Assembly: GCF_015832195.1 (NCBI RefSeq)
Contig: NC_052021.1
Span: forward strand, 25,340,286 to 25,404,285
Direction: 5' to 3'
Origin: Motacilla alba alba
Taxonomy: Eukaryota; Chordata; Aves; Passeriformes; Motacillidae
Length of the DNA stretch: 64,000 nt
Shown here: positions 10,981 to 23,282 of the stretch, in pieces
How the letters are laid out: each line of letters begins with the position of its first letter
Position numbering within the stretch: the stretch's first letter is position 1
Program-made: the position numbers and the translations under genes
The notes under the pieces: model-generated
Told to the model about the DNA's origin: nothing
The model's database searches: none
Seen by the model: the letters and a program-made list of their open reading frames with translations, nothing else

Positions 10981-12823
10981 TCTAGAATTCTTTCATTCTA
11001 TATTCTGCCTTCATCCTCCCCACCATTAAGCGTGAACCTCAGATGGGATTTTTAAATAGCTTGTCTCTCTTGCAGAATTGCTATTTCACTTTGTGGTTTG
11101 GTATATTTTCTGTACTTCCATCCCTCCTTTTCCATGGCAGGCAAACTGCCTGTTCCTGTAAAATCTAAGTTTAGTTCAGATTTCAGCTATTTGCTTTCTT
11201 TCAAATTTGGAAGTTGACCACCTGAGACTCTGCAGGCTCAGCTGAGGTTTCCTGTCCCTCTGCCAAAAGATGGTGAAAACCTAACCATGGAGGAGTGCTT
11301 AGACAATGAAAGAGGCCTCTTGCCTGTTTTACCCAATGTTAGGGGAAGAGGAAAATCAACATGGCTAAATATTATTCAGGCCTTAGCACAGGGCAGGGCT
11401 GATAAAATACTTTTCATTCTCCTGAAAGGACAAAGACTGAGATACAAGGTAAAAGTCCATTGAGGATTTGTCCCTTAGCACCCTGAAATCACAGAACAAT
11501 TCCTACAACTCCAGCTCAAGTCACAGAGCACTTAAGAAATGTAAACAGCAGGACAAACATCTGCTGAGCTTGCACAGGTGGAAGTAATTCTCAGAGCAAG
11601 TACATGGTTGCATAGAGAGCAAAATAAAAATAAACTAATGTTTAAATAGTGGTTTATGCACAGTGGAGCTCCCAGGATGGAATGCAATCCCCAGAGAACC
11701 ATGAACTTCTCTAGGTCAGTTCTCAAGGTGTCCCTACAAGTGCCCACACTTTCTGCTCCTCCTCTTGACCCTTTGTCTGGCTTGTTCAAATTTATCACCC
11801 TCGAGGGAATCCAGCTCAGGATATATTGTTCAGGCCTATCTGGTCTAATTTGAAATGAAGTTTATTGTATTTTCTGCCCATGGATATAGTAACAGATACA
11901 GTATGGACGGGAAGGCTTAAAGGGACCATAACTCTCTCTCCCCCCATAAGAACTGTCCATTTCTATTTCACACACAGATATATGACCTCTTCCATTATAT
12001 AATGGGCAACTACACTGGCAGGTATAGCCTTGTATATAAAATACCCAGTTCCTGCAAGGGCTGTTCCATAAGGGCCATACAGAGCAGTATCACCGGCTCA
12101 CTTATAACCAGAGTGGCAAGTCAGACTGCATATCAGAGCACAAAAATACCAGGAAAGCAATTTCAGAATTCTTAAATTCAAATTTATGGGAAAAAAAAAA
12201 AAGTCAACTTTTATTATTTTACTTGCCTATGTGCTTTTTTTTTTGTTCCTCTGCCTTGCCAATCCCCTAGAATATTATACTATCATATTATATAACAAAA
12301 ATCCTGAGTTTCTGATTAAATTGGTTATAATTTGAGAAGGTCAAAATGTCAGGGTTTTTACTGAGTATGTTCACTTGAGTTAAAACTAGACTATACTATC
12401 TCTTTGAAACATAAAGGCTTCTTTACATAGTTCCTTCCAAAGAACTGAATTGCTTTATGCCTGCAAAGTTTTTTGCATGCCATCTTTTTTTGGTTTTCAC
12501 CACATAGAAATATCTAACCAAAAAATTCACTTAGTTACAATTTTTAAAAATTTGAAAGAAGAAAACAAACCCAAACAAATTTAGTCATGCTCTGAAATTA
12601 CCCTTCTGTCTTACCCCCAGTCTTTCCTATTTATTTTTTCCAAACTGGACAGAAAATGCAGGACTTGCATTTTGGCTCAATCAAAAAATCAATTATTTGA
12701 GCAGCTTCAAATATTTATTCTTTGCTCTTTCAATAGTGAATAACATTCAGTTAAGAGATTAGTGTAGCATTCAGCTACAAAATATAATGCTGATTTAGAT
12801 TCTAATGCCTCCAAACGAGAAAC

Positions 12824-12845
12824 TTTTTTTTTTTTTTTTTTTTTT
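12824..12845. repeat. T-run (22 bases)
   Basis: Uninterrupted T homopolymer in the intron between exons G and H. No retroelement body was recognised beside it. Confidence 0.95.
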
Positions 12846-13484
12846 AGATGGAAAACAACATGCAAATACAGGACAGGAGCAGTAAGAACAATCTAAATAG
12901 TGTCCCTGATTCTGCCTGGAACCATATAAGAATTAGTACAATATGAAAGCTATTGAGAATCCCCAAATACAGGAGTTCTGAGTATTATCCCACTACTGTG
13001 AATAGATTGTATCAGCTGAAAAATATGTCAGGATCAGTTTAGGCTCTCTAACTTCATAGAGGTCTCCAGTTCTATTCACATTACTTATATTTCACTCTCT
13101 CTCTTGGAAACTGTTTGCATATAATGATGATTAAAGACATAGCTATTTGTGGATCTATATCAGTAAGTACAGAGATGGATACAATTTACACCAACACAAA
13201 GCTGTACATATATTTGGATGAATGTGTCGATTCCCACTTATGAGCTCACAGAGAAAATGATGAATGTTAATAAATATTAATGCCAACAGCGCAGCCTGAA
13301 AGCAATCCCAGCTCTCTTTTCCTCTGAGCTTGTTTCCAGTTACTGTGCCTCTGAGTTCTGAGCTACAGCGGCTCTCGCCTCCCATCTAGTGTCCAGAGAA
13401 CCGACTGCCAGGCACGGCATCCAGCTCTTCCAGGGGACACAGCACTTCTGCAGAAGGCAGCAGATCCAGGGAATTTGTTCCAGA

Positions 13485-13505
13485 AATTAAATTAAATTAA
13501 ATTAA
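13485..13505. repeat. (AAATT)n pentanucleotide repeat
   Basis: About four tandem AAATT units with a related partial unit just after. It lies about 180 bases outside the exon G donor. Confidence 0.9.
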
Positions 13506-13672
13506 CCTAAATTACAGTGCAATAACCCCTGGCAGCCCAAGCCTGAAGCAATGCACTCCATGAGATACACTGCATGGAGAGGGAGCTGCTCTCTTTTTGT
13601 TGTGTTACCTGGTAAAAAAAAAAGATTGTTCTGGGGTATTACCACCCCCCAATTTCCCCCTCAGGTACTTAC

Positions 13673-13819
13673 CAGGAGACAGTGAATGGGATTTCCCCTC
13701 AGATCCGTGTGCGGAGCCTGCAACAAACTCCAGTCTCTCCCTTTATTGTAGGTGATGAAAGTTTTCACTTGGTTGTCAATCTTCTTGTTAGCCAAGAACA
13801 TTCCCTTTATCCCTGCTAC
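13673..13819 (-). CDS. SORCS3: SORCS3 exon G: VPS10 domain, Asp-box
   Basis: The exon has 147 bp, 49 codons (residues 230-278), phase 0. The acceptor is ttttcctag before GTA GCA and the donor CTG followed by gtaagt. It encodes VAGIKGMFLANKKIDNQVK, then TFITYNKGRDW, in which YNKGRDW (253-259) is an Asp-box variant, then LLQAPHTDLRGNPIHCLL with Cys276. The IDNQVKTFITYNKGRDW wording matches SorCS3 more closely than SorCS1 (VDDQVKTYITY), as far as I recall. Two G-runs follow the donor within 30 bases of the intron on the transcribed sense. Confidence 0.96.
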
Positions 13820-16800
13820 CTAGGAAAAATTGACATGGCTGAAAAATAGATCAAGTCCATGCAGTTTCTGTGCATGTCCTTTTTTCTCTGTCAAAGCCAC
13901 CAGGGCTCTGATGGCTCTGTCAGTGTGGTCAGTGTCAGGGCCAGAATTGCCAATGTACATCAAAGGCAAGCTGGGGTGCTGGGGAAGAGATAAAGCCATC
14001 ACAGGTACAAAGATGACAAATGGGAAAGAAATATTGTATTTCAGTCTCATCATGGAAACATGGCAAGATGTCAGTAGCATTATCTGTAAAGTGACAACCT
14101 CTCAACTGTGTAGGCATCCTTCCCCCTGAAAGATGAAACATGTACAGGCAATTATTTTTCTCTTGCACAGCAGCAGCAGGAAACAGCAGCAATTTTGGCC
14201 TTGTGAAGAAAAGAGCAACTCACACACATAAACTTGCATTTCAGTGTTTTCTATTCTCATCCAGCCTTCTTCAGACATTTCATCTAAGGATCTCAGTGTG
14301 TTTCATAATGATCAATGTTTCAACAGGAAAACTCGGGGCACAGAGGTATTTTTGTTACAGTGTTGTATTTTGAGGAAACCAAAGCACTGATGACTCAAGC
14401 AAGGCCATACAGAATGCTAGTTACAGAGCTGGCAATCTTCATCCTTTTACTTTTTCCTGGTGTTTTACCCAACAGTTTAAATCCACAGACCTGCAGGAGG
14501 ATTTTGCAAAGACATGACGCTAACAGATTCACATTGGAACCGAGCCTAAAAGTATTTTAGTGAGGAGAAAAAAAGAGTCAACCTCAAACCACAACTCACA
14601 CTGCAGAATGTTCCCATCTTCTCAGCACACTGAAAATCAATAGCCCGATAGCTGCTGCAGCTTACGAATGAATTTGTTAGGCTGTCATTCTGCAACCTGA
14701 GTGCCGCAATAAAAAGGGAAGTGAAATCAGGAGAAGGAGGGGGTAAGTGAGAAACTTTTTGGTTTCCAGCAAGTCTGTTCAGTCATCCACCTTGCTTATG
14801 ATGTAGAATTAGCAGACAGAGTCATTCATCAAGAGTTTTTATTCACAGAGATTAAATGACATGGCATGGCAAACAGTTACACAGCAGATTCAGAGCTTTT
14901 TACAGCTCAACCCATTTAATTATGTGGCTGGATTTGGATGCTACAGCTACCAGTGAACAGGACCTTGTTGCACTTTAAATCACATGCTGTGAAACTACTT
15001 GTGTACAGTGCTTTGGTACAGCACAGTGATGTACTTAGTCATTCAAATAGCATCTTCCTGAATTTCATTTGAAGTTCATAAAGACTTTGATATGGCTTGC
15101 TATAAAGGGCAATTGTCTTTAAATTAAATAGTTAACTAATTCATTGTTGATATAAGCAGAAAAAAAGAAAACCTTTTCAATTTCCCAGCTGGATTGTTTG
15201 ATCCCATCCAACTAAGTATTCAGGATTTCTTTACTGTAGTAGAAAGGCACCCTGAAAAGACAAGGGTACTCCTGTCTCACAGTGACATTGCATGAATAGA
15301 CAGGGATGGAAAAATAACATAGTTCTGCCTTTACAACCAGAGGCTAGAGCCTATAGTTGCAGTTGTACTTTGCTTTGCTGCTGTCCCAAAATTGTTCTAT
15401 TATACAGTCCCTGTGAAACGCTGGCCATAAATGATTAAAGAGCACTTTATATATCGAGCAATAAAAGTGTTCTGAAATCCTGATTCTTTTTCTTTTTATG
15501 ATTCTAGTCATGGGTTGGGACTCAGAATCCTTCCCTGAGAAAGCAAAGTTATTCTGTCAGCCTTGGACAGCTTTATCTTAAAAAAAGACTGCAGACACAT
15601 GCTTGTGTACTCTCAGAAGGAAGAGACAGACCAATTGCACATACACAACCCTGACACACACAGAAAGCTGTTCAGCCCTGCTGCTCACACAGCCATTGCA
15701 GAGAAAGACCCAGGCAAGCAAGTGCATGACTACCAGTGGTCAGTGGGGAAAGCGTTCCATCAGCTCCCACACAGGAATTGTAGAATCCTCACCACCCTGA
15801 ATGCATTGTGTGCAGACACCAGTGCTGCTCTACAGCTTCAGAAAGATCCATACAATACACTCGAGCACACAACTCTTGAAGACGTTTTTCATTCCCCATC
15901 ACCACCTTCATACATCAAACATACTTCTCAGCCAACATACATACTGCTAGAAAAAGTATGTGTGTTCCAGAGTGACAGGCACATATACCATAGCTACAGA
16001 CACACCTCCTTACAGTCTGTCATCACCTCAGTCATGGATTGTCATAGGCAGGACTGTCTTGCTGTGGACCATTCCAACAGAGCCTGGGCAGACACAGGAA
16101 CTAGAAAGGGCACTCAGACACAGTGGTCAGTGATTTAGCTCTTCCCTCTCTCTAGGAGGTGGTCACTAGGACAGCCTTTTTCTGAACTCAAGGAGGCACC
16201 ATGAAAGACTTTTTATTTCTTTGTACCCAGTCCAATTCCCTGCTTCGCAGCACTGAGTAGATTTATTCTTGATTTAGAATCAACTTAGGAATTACATACA
16301 CAAACATGTTCACTGCAATGCAACCAGAAGAACTTACTTCTAGCACCTGACAAACACGCACACAGACACCTGCACATTAAGCAGGCCTTTCTCTGCCATC
16401 TTCTCTAATGATGATGCTTTTTAAAATATACTGCTGCCACCAGAGAAGGACTCGTTTGGCAATCTCTCCACTTCTTATTTATCTATGGATTTTTCTCCGT
16501 CTCTCGCCTTCCTCTCCATTTTCCCCCAGATCACTGTAACAATCTGACTCAGAGAACCATGCCGGCTGGCTCTCTGTTCTCTTCCTTCAAGAACATCAAA
16601 CTGAAAGGAAGGTTTGTGCCAGGTTCCATGTCAGCCAATATTCCTTCTATCTAGATACTCAGCAGATATGATGCTGTAAGTCTGATTTCATCAATTTCAA
16701 TCCAGGTTGCTGAGTGGTGTCAGATAAATAAAACAAAACAAAAGATTTTCTTTACCCCCTGGGATGTAGGACACCTTTACATAATGCAGTAAAGCTGCTT

Positions 16801-17845
16801 CCCCAGCTGACAGTAATAAGAGGCAACAGTTTTTCCATGGGCTGCCAGCACTGCAGAGAGATTAATGGTAAAAAATGTCCAAATGACTGAAATGGCAGTG
16901 CCCATCCTCCTCCAGTCCATCTGCACTGATGTATAACTCTTGAGATCTCTGGGCAATTCAAGGTGGTTTGCAAGTAGAGGGCAGCTGAAGGAAAACTACA
17001 GAGCAGAGCTAATATTGAGACAGTGATGGGGAAATACAGGAAGCATCACCATCTTCAAAGGCCCTCAGATCTACTTTATGACCTTTATTCTAAATGGTCA
17101 GATAATACCCTGGAGAGACCTGAAAACAGAACCTGACCCTCAGAAGGGCAGCTGAGGATTGAATTTCTCCACAGCTGAGTGCTTGCTCCAGAGGGAAAAT
17201 AGGCAGGAGAGCAAGAGATGGACAAGGGCACATTAGAAGTCCTACTGTTAGGATCAATTGCCATAGAAGACAAGGCAAATTGGCCTTTTTACCGTGAGCT
17301 TAAGCAGAGCACACTTGTTCAGAAAAAGGCTCAGGGTAAAGAGGGCATCAAAATGAGGTATAAGAGTTTCCATGCACATGGGATAGCCCATATCTATAAC
17401 CACTTAAGTTCCCAGAATAGTCCAAGCTGAGAAAGGTGACAAGGACAGCTGAAAACAGCAGTCACTTCTAAAACAAGAGATTAGATTGCCAGAAATGCAG
17501 CAAAAATTGGAAAATGATACTATTGAGACTGTTGGGAGCTTTCAGAGCCATTGAGCCAACATGGGTCCAAGCAGGATTTTGGCTGACAAACAGAGTCCCT
17601 CTTAGCAACTGAATGAACTATTCCACAACTTTTTCTTATGCATCAAAGAGCCATGAGCTGTTCTTCACCTGAGAATCTACAGGTGAACACAGCAGTAAAT
17701 CTAGGAGGGGTAACACTCTGTGTTTAGTCATTTGTTGACTTTGCTGTTTACATGCATTTTATGAGACTGATGTGCCAGGAGGGAATTGGAATCATGTGAG
17801 CTCCTGAGATAGATAGACAGGGACATGTTTGGAGTTATGACATAC
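13820..17845 (-). other. SORCS3: Intron between exons F and G (4.0 kb)
   Basis: No repeat family was recognised. A CA-rich stretch at 15.56-16.14 kb carries the longest open frame of the window on the plus strand (191 codons counting from a TTG). It has no recognisable domain and is probably fortuitous. The remainder is unremarkable intron. Confidence 0.8.
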
Positions 17846-18025
17846 CTCATAGAGGTCAATCATCACATTCCCCTCCAGCCCTTGACTACTCTTGACATTT
17901 TCCAAGGCCAGGGTGAAGTAGACCCCTCGGGTGTCGGAGATGTACAGATTGTATGTGTCGTTCTGGTTCCACTCTTGAACAGCTGCAAACACCTGATTCT
18001 CATCTGTGCTGATCACATGCATGTC
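17846..18025 (-). CDS. SORCS3: SORCS3 exon F: VPS10 domain, highly conserved core
   Basis: This is the longest exon here: 180 bp, 60 codons (residues 170-229), phase 0 at both ends. The acceptor is ttccccag before GAC ATG and the donor GAG followed by gtatgt. The peptide DMHVISTDENQVFAAVQEW is nearly invariant among SorCS receptors. NDT at Asn191 is an N-glycosylation sequon, and ISDTRGVYF (198-206) is an Asp-box-like turn. The end ENVKSSQGLEGNVMIDLYE leads directly to VAGIKG in exon G. Plus-strand frames over this exon are shadows. Confidence 0.97.
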
Positions 18026-20809
18026 CTGGGGAAAGACAAGAGAGGCAGCTTACTTGGGGGAGGTCTGTGCTGCCATTTCCAATGGCACCAAAATAATGGG
18101 GGAAGAGCAAGGGATCTATTTAGGCTGGAGTTAAATCGGGAACTCAGTAGACAAAGCTGTGGCATTTTACTATTTTATTGTCCACAGCCACTGTAAGCAG
18201 GTAATTCCATCCAGGAATATTTTACACCAGCTCTCTTCTGACAATTTTCAAAGTAGTAATTAACTGATGTGGTGTTAATTGAACATTTACATTGACACTA
18301 CAGCATTATACAGCAGCACTTTCACTCCCCTTACCAAAACCTTCATTTTAATGAATATTTTGTCTGGGGAATAGGGAGGGTTGTTTATTTGCTGGCTTTT
18401 TTTTTTTCCATTTAGCATCTGAGTGATTCCACTCATGACTATGGAATCCCAGATATTAAAAATGTAGGAGTTAAAAAAAAAAAAGAAAAAGACCATCTGA
18501 AACATCTGCTTCTTGCCCAGCATTCAGAAGCCAAATATGCTCAGGACCTGATACAAGCAGGAACTAATGAGGGAACATCTGCTGTTATCTACTGTTTCTA
18601 ATGACAATGTGGGCAGGAGCCAAGGCCCTGGACCACTATACTAAACAGCACACCCCAAGAAATAAACCAGAAAAACAACCCTAATCCTCACTAGATATAA
18701 AGAACAGAAAGGTAGTTAGATCACTAGCACTATGAGTGAGGTTTTGTTTTACTCTGCTTCTTCTCTGTGTTACAGCAGGCAGGAAGCAATGAAAAGATTG
18801 CATAAGTGAAGAAAAAACAGGAACTATTGAACCTCATCTCATCTTTCAATGCCTGGAGAAAATATTACCCATTTTATTTTATTTTCCATTACAATGGAAA
18901 AAGCCACCAAGAGAGAGATTATTATAATGAAATTCCCAGGCTCTATCTGCCCAGCACAGGCACCCTGAATTCTTTGGTGCCATAAAAATCTGTGGAGGTA
19001 CGAAAAGAAATGAAGATTTCTTAGCACCAAGTGATTCCCAGAAGACTCAGCTGTTCGGTCTGTTTTGGGCAGATATCCCAAAGTTATTCTGGTTCCATGA
19101 ATCTCAGCCAGGACTTTCTATATGCAAAACTGAGAACTTTATCAGAAAATATACTCTTTGGAAGCAGATGCTACTTCTCCCGTCTGCTAATAATAGTCTT
19201 TAAAAATTCAGTGTCTGGTGGCTTTTTAGGGAGGATTAATACTTCAGTGAAGTCTTGTAATGTAAAAATAAAAAAGTAATATAATGAAGAAATTTGATCT
19301 ATAAATTTGAAAGTGGATTCACCATAGAGTTGCGATTCAGAACAGTTGCTTGTTCGTCCAGATCCAGATCTGAATACAGAGTGGATGCATATGCATTTGA
19401 TTTACTTTCTTCTTTGCACTGGAGAAAATCATGCCCCAGAAGATGGGCTTATTTTGTGAAGGAACAGATTGGCTTAAATCCCGAGGCAATAGGAAAAGTA
19501 ATGCAAGTCCCACTGAGTCCTACTAATTTTGGTGGTGAACAGACATCCTCTCTCAGCTCCAGCTGTGCCAGTAGGAGTTACAGCCACAGCTGTTTGTCTG
19601 TGGCTCTTCTTTTCAGACTGTCACCCTGGTTCAATCTGCTGGTAGATCTACATATCTACATCAGCAGGTGTTCCCAGTGTGCTCCAGGCAACATTGGCTA
19701 GCACAGCTCTAATCACAAGTGTTAATTTCTGCATATGGGCACACATAGGCAGGTTTCTGCATTTAAACATAGACAGAAACTAAAACTTGCTTGCCTGGTG
19801 AATGTACTTTTTCATTACCTTACCATTTCATTCAATAGTTTTGTAAAAACTGGGGGAGAGGGGTAAAAAGATACTTTGATCAACACCAGAGGAAACTAAA
19901 GACAATTTCACAAATGCTGAAGAAGGAAATTAGTTAATTTATTCACTAGATGCTTCCTGCATTTGATCAGAGCATGCTGTAAGGTGGAAGTCTAAAGAAG
20001 ATCCCAGTAAGGCTGAAGGAATTTAAGCCTGGAGAAGCAGAGATTGAGAAGGAATTGGCATAATATACATAATGCAGAAAGCCAAAAAAGATAGCATTCC
20101 AACTGTGTGCCTTTGGGGATAAATTTAATATTTCTCTTAATATGGCCTTGTCCAATAGATACAGCAATGATGCACAGCTTTGATAGAAAAGGATTAGTAT
20201 ATGGGCATCAAACAGATCTTGGACCAGCATCTGGAATTTCTTCATTTCCACACTGGGAAAATTAAAATCAATCAGCATATTGTATTATGTATGGTTTTTT
20301 TCAGGATGGGGATTAATTTCTTGGGGGGAGGAATAATACAAAAAGACAGCCTTCATCTTGATATAGCTCAAGCTCCTTACAGAGATGGAAAAGGACAGGA
20401 ATGTGGAGCAAGGCACCTGTCTCAAACAGTCATCATCACCTTTAGGTCACCTTTAGGGGCTCCCCTTGCATTTGTCTATTGAGAGCCTGAGCTTTTTCCT
20501 CTGTGTTCCAGAACATACTGGAAGTACATTAATATGCAGTTCTACTGTCTGTCCCTTTTGCCTTTTCAAAGACAAAAAGATGATGCTGTACATGGGTTTG
20601 ATCAGGTGTCTCCTCAAATGACGAAAAGCCAAGGCTTTCTGAACTACTAAAAAATTGCCCCTTTTGCATTTGGCCAGGGAACATTTTTCCTGGCAAGGTG
20701 AGTAGTAGGGATGTGTAATGCCAGTTTTATTCTGCCAGCTCAGTTGGGGCTGAATATTAGCATGGGGCTAATAATACCAACGTTGTGGCCCCATAAGGGC
20801 CCTTTACTT

Positions 20810-20875
20810 AAGAGTTGGACTTGATGATCCTTGTGGGCCCCTTCCAACTCAGAATATTCTGTGAAATGACTGTGA
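20810..20875 (+). mobile_element. CR1 LINE 3' end fragment
   Basis: The text gagttggacttgatgatcc, then ttgtgggccccttccaactc and agaatattctgtg is the 3' end of avian CR1, which normally reads ggttggactagatgatcttt ... ggtcccttccaac ... attctatg. Only the last 60-70 bases are clear; the body upstream is too diverged for me to call. It is antisense to SORCS3. Confidence 0.75.
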
Positions 20876-22440
20876 AGATGCTGGCACTTGTCTTTGCCTC
20901 CTGTGAAATTACTGGGTCTGTCAGCTCTTTAAAGATCTGTATTTTAGGTCTGTATTCTTATGTATTTATTTTTGTTATTGCTTCTTCCATCAGGATGTAC
21001 ATCCTGAGATTGAAAGCAGTGATAAATTTAAAGCAGAGGTACCAGATGCACCCATCCCTATCCAATACCAGTTAAGACAGGTGTTTTTAAAGAGAAATTG
21101 CTTTAGTTGCTTCAGTATTCTCAAATGTCTGCCCAGTGCATTGGTCTAAACCAGAATAAATGCACCCTGTGTGCATTCTGTGTGTGACCCAGCCCATACT
21201 GTAGTGCTGTGGTACAAAACAGGCAGCATCAACCCACAGATGAACATCACTGCAACAATTAAGAGGTCTCAATAAAGCCTATTTCCAGGGTTAACACAAT
21301 CTGTAGGCACATATGCAGGCTTCTGCCTGAATGGAACAGAGTTTCAAGTTTATTTAGGCTTTTAACAAAGTAGCTACAAGGCTGCTAATGTCAACAGGAA
21401 TAATATTTTAGTTTGTTTTGCTGTAGGCCATCCTGCCTGAGCAGCAGCATCACCTGCCAAGGCTGCCTGCCATCACACGCCTCCAGTTCAGGAAGAGTGA
21501 CACTCACAGACAAAAAGCTTGATATTTCCATCTTCAGTTCCAGAAGTCACTTAGTCCTGTTTACCATATTTGGCCCCTCTTTCTTAGCTGAAGGAGATGA
21601 AAGAGAATTTGGGCATAAAAGAAGCTGTATGTTCCAATTCCTTAAATAATATAACTCTCTGTGCATTTTTCATAAAAGTGACTATTTTGCTTTGATGGCA
21701 ACCTCCTAGACAGCCACAGTTCCACTGTAGCTCCTTCCAAGCTAAATGCAGCTCTTCATTTGAAGATATTCCAAGATTGTGACAAAGCATCTTTCTTTGG
21801 GTCAAATAACATGAATATATTGCTCCAATTCCTGTTCTCTGGAACACATTGTAATTTAACTCTAGTGCATTTTCACTGGCTTTCCAGTGATTTCTTTGAG
21901 AAGGTGGACAAAAAAAATAAGCGTGGGCCAAAGCAAACAATACGTTTAAAGCAAACAGTGTCTCTACAGATGGTCTGAATTGGCTGTAAATAACAATTTT
22001 TATTTGGCTTTTACAATAACCATGCTAAAATGCCACTCCATTGCTAAAGGCTCTTTCAAATATCACCTATTTAAATCTGATGTGAATTTACAGAGTATTT
22101 TCACTTGCTTGGACAGGAAGTTTCAAAGTATCTTAAAATGTGGCTGAAAATTTTGAGGCAGACCACACATCTCCTATGTAAGAGCTAAGATCTCATGGCT
22201 TCTGGTGAGGTCCTCACTGTCCTGTAAGCTGCTTGCCAGTGCTGTGAACAGGAGTAAAGGCTCCAGCAGCAGCCTAGGGAAGGTGAGGCACCAAAGGGCT
22301 GGGTTTGAACTGCAGTCTGTTTATATGAAGCCAGTCAATCCACTATAAACAGGTCTGTTGGGTTGAGGAATCAAAGACATCCAGTTGTGAAATTAGCCAA
22401 GTTATCCCTTTCAACATTTCCACCTACAAAATCTGACCTT

Positions 22441-22444
<4 letters not shown>

Positions 22445-22472
<28 letters not shown>
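22445..22472. repeat. T-run (28 bases)
   Basis: The longest homopolymer in the window. No SINE or processed copy was recognised next to it. Confidence 0.95.
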
Positions 22473-23192
22473 CTTTTGACAATCCCTGCTTAGTTTCTGG
22501 GAATGTATTTGTCTTCTGATGTTAGACCTCATACAGAATCCATAAGATCATTTCCTATCTTTCGGTTTAAATCTCATTTAAGACAGACTTTATCAAGAAT
22601 GAAAAGGCCAAAAAAAAAGTCCTCTGTCTTTGTTAGGAACCCATTAGGATACCAGCTGCAAATTGGTGGTTTCTTCAAAATGAAGCTAACATTTTATACA
22701 GGTCTTTCAAAAAATTCAGCTTTAGAAGGCAGAAATATCCTTTCATTCTCCAATGCTAATTCACCATTGTTAATTAGGCTGGAGACAGAGCAGGCACACA
22801 GAGACATCTTTCTGCTTGGTACCCATTAAAATCTATTAATGAGGCAAAGCACAAAAAGCAACCCATACAAGACAGCGAGAGGAGAGGGGAATTTTAAGAC
22901 CAAAAAAAAAGAAAGAGAGAGAATCCCCTCCAAAACCTAATTAATTAAGCATAAAGAAATGGTAATTGACATGGGCTGTGGTATCTGTCTACATTTCATG
23001 CACATGTCCTTGCCTAGCCAAAGTGCTGACTTTTGGTTTTAGTCCTTTCTTGCTTGCAAATGTTCTGTTAAGGAATAATGCTGTTTTCTCTCACTGCATG
23101 TCATCTTGCAGTTACTTGTGTTGGACTCAAGATCTTCTGTACAACCCAAATATCTGTAGGCTCATATGGGGATTCTAGGAGCAGCAACCTAC

Positions 23193-23282
23193 CTTGGGCA
23201 AGGAGTACTTTGGCAGCTTCATCTGTGCAAATGGACTCCTCCTATAAGAAACGTAATAATGTGGTCTTCCTCCTGATGTCAG
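23193..23282 (-). CDS. SORCS3: SORCS3 exon E: VPS10 domain
   Basis: The exon is 90 bp, exactly 30 codons (residues 140-169), phase 0 at both ends. The acceptor is tctcgtag and the donor AAG followed by gtaggt. It encodes LTSGGRPHYYVSYRR, then SPFAQMKLPKYSLPK. The position after YRR is Ser-Pro here, where the mammalian SorCS3 I remember has Asn-Ala, a possible lineage change. An exon this short and lacking internal Met is easily overlooked; it was placed by searching for the expected peptide between exons D and F and confirmed by phase. Confidence 0.95.

Larger units (their letters stand above)
7085..13672 (-). other. SORCS3: Intron between exons G and H (6.6 kb)
   Basis: This intron contains an (AAATT)n run at 13.49 kb, a 22-base T-run at 12824-12845 and a 20-bp AT palindrome at 10961-10980. 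A MIR-like fossil lies at 9.87-9.97 kb and a sharp hairpin at 8778-8807. No gene is supported in the remaining sequence. Confidence 0.85.
18026..23192 (-). other. SORCS3: Intron between exons E and F (5.2 kb)
   Basis: A 28-base poly-T run lies at 22445-22472 and a plus-strand CR1 3' end at 20.81-20.87 kb. An imperfect 12-bp stem-loop is present at 19636-19667. Nothing else could be assigned. Confidence 0.85.

Noticed and set aside
15563..16138. Longest open frame in the window (191 codons, plus strand)
   Set aside because: It opens with TTG, the first ATG is about 12 codons later, the composition is CA-rich and His/Thr-rich, and I recognise no domain. A frame of this length is roughly expected once by chance in six frames of 64 kb. 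Only RNA evidence or conservation of the frame would revive it.
17825..18196. Plus-strand frame of 123 codons
   Set aside because: It overlaps exon F on the opposite strand and arises from its constrained codons.
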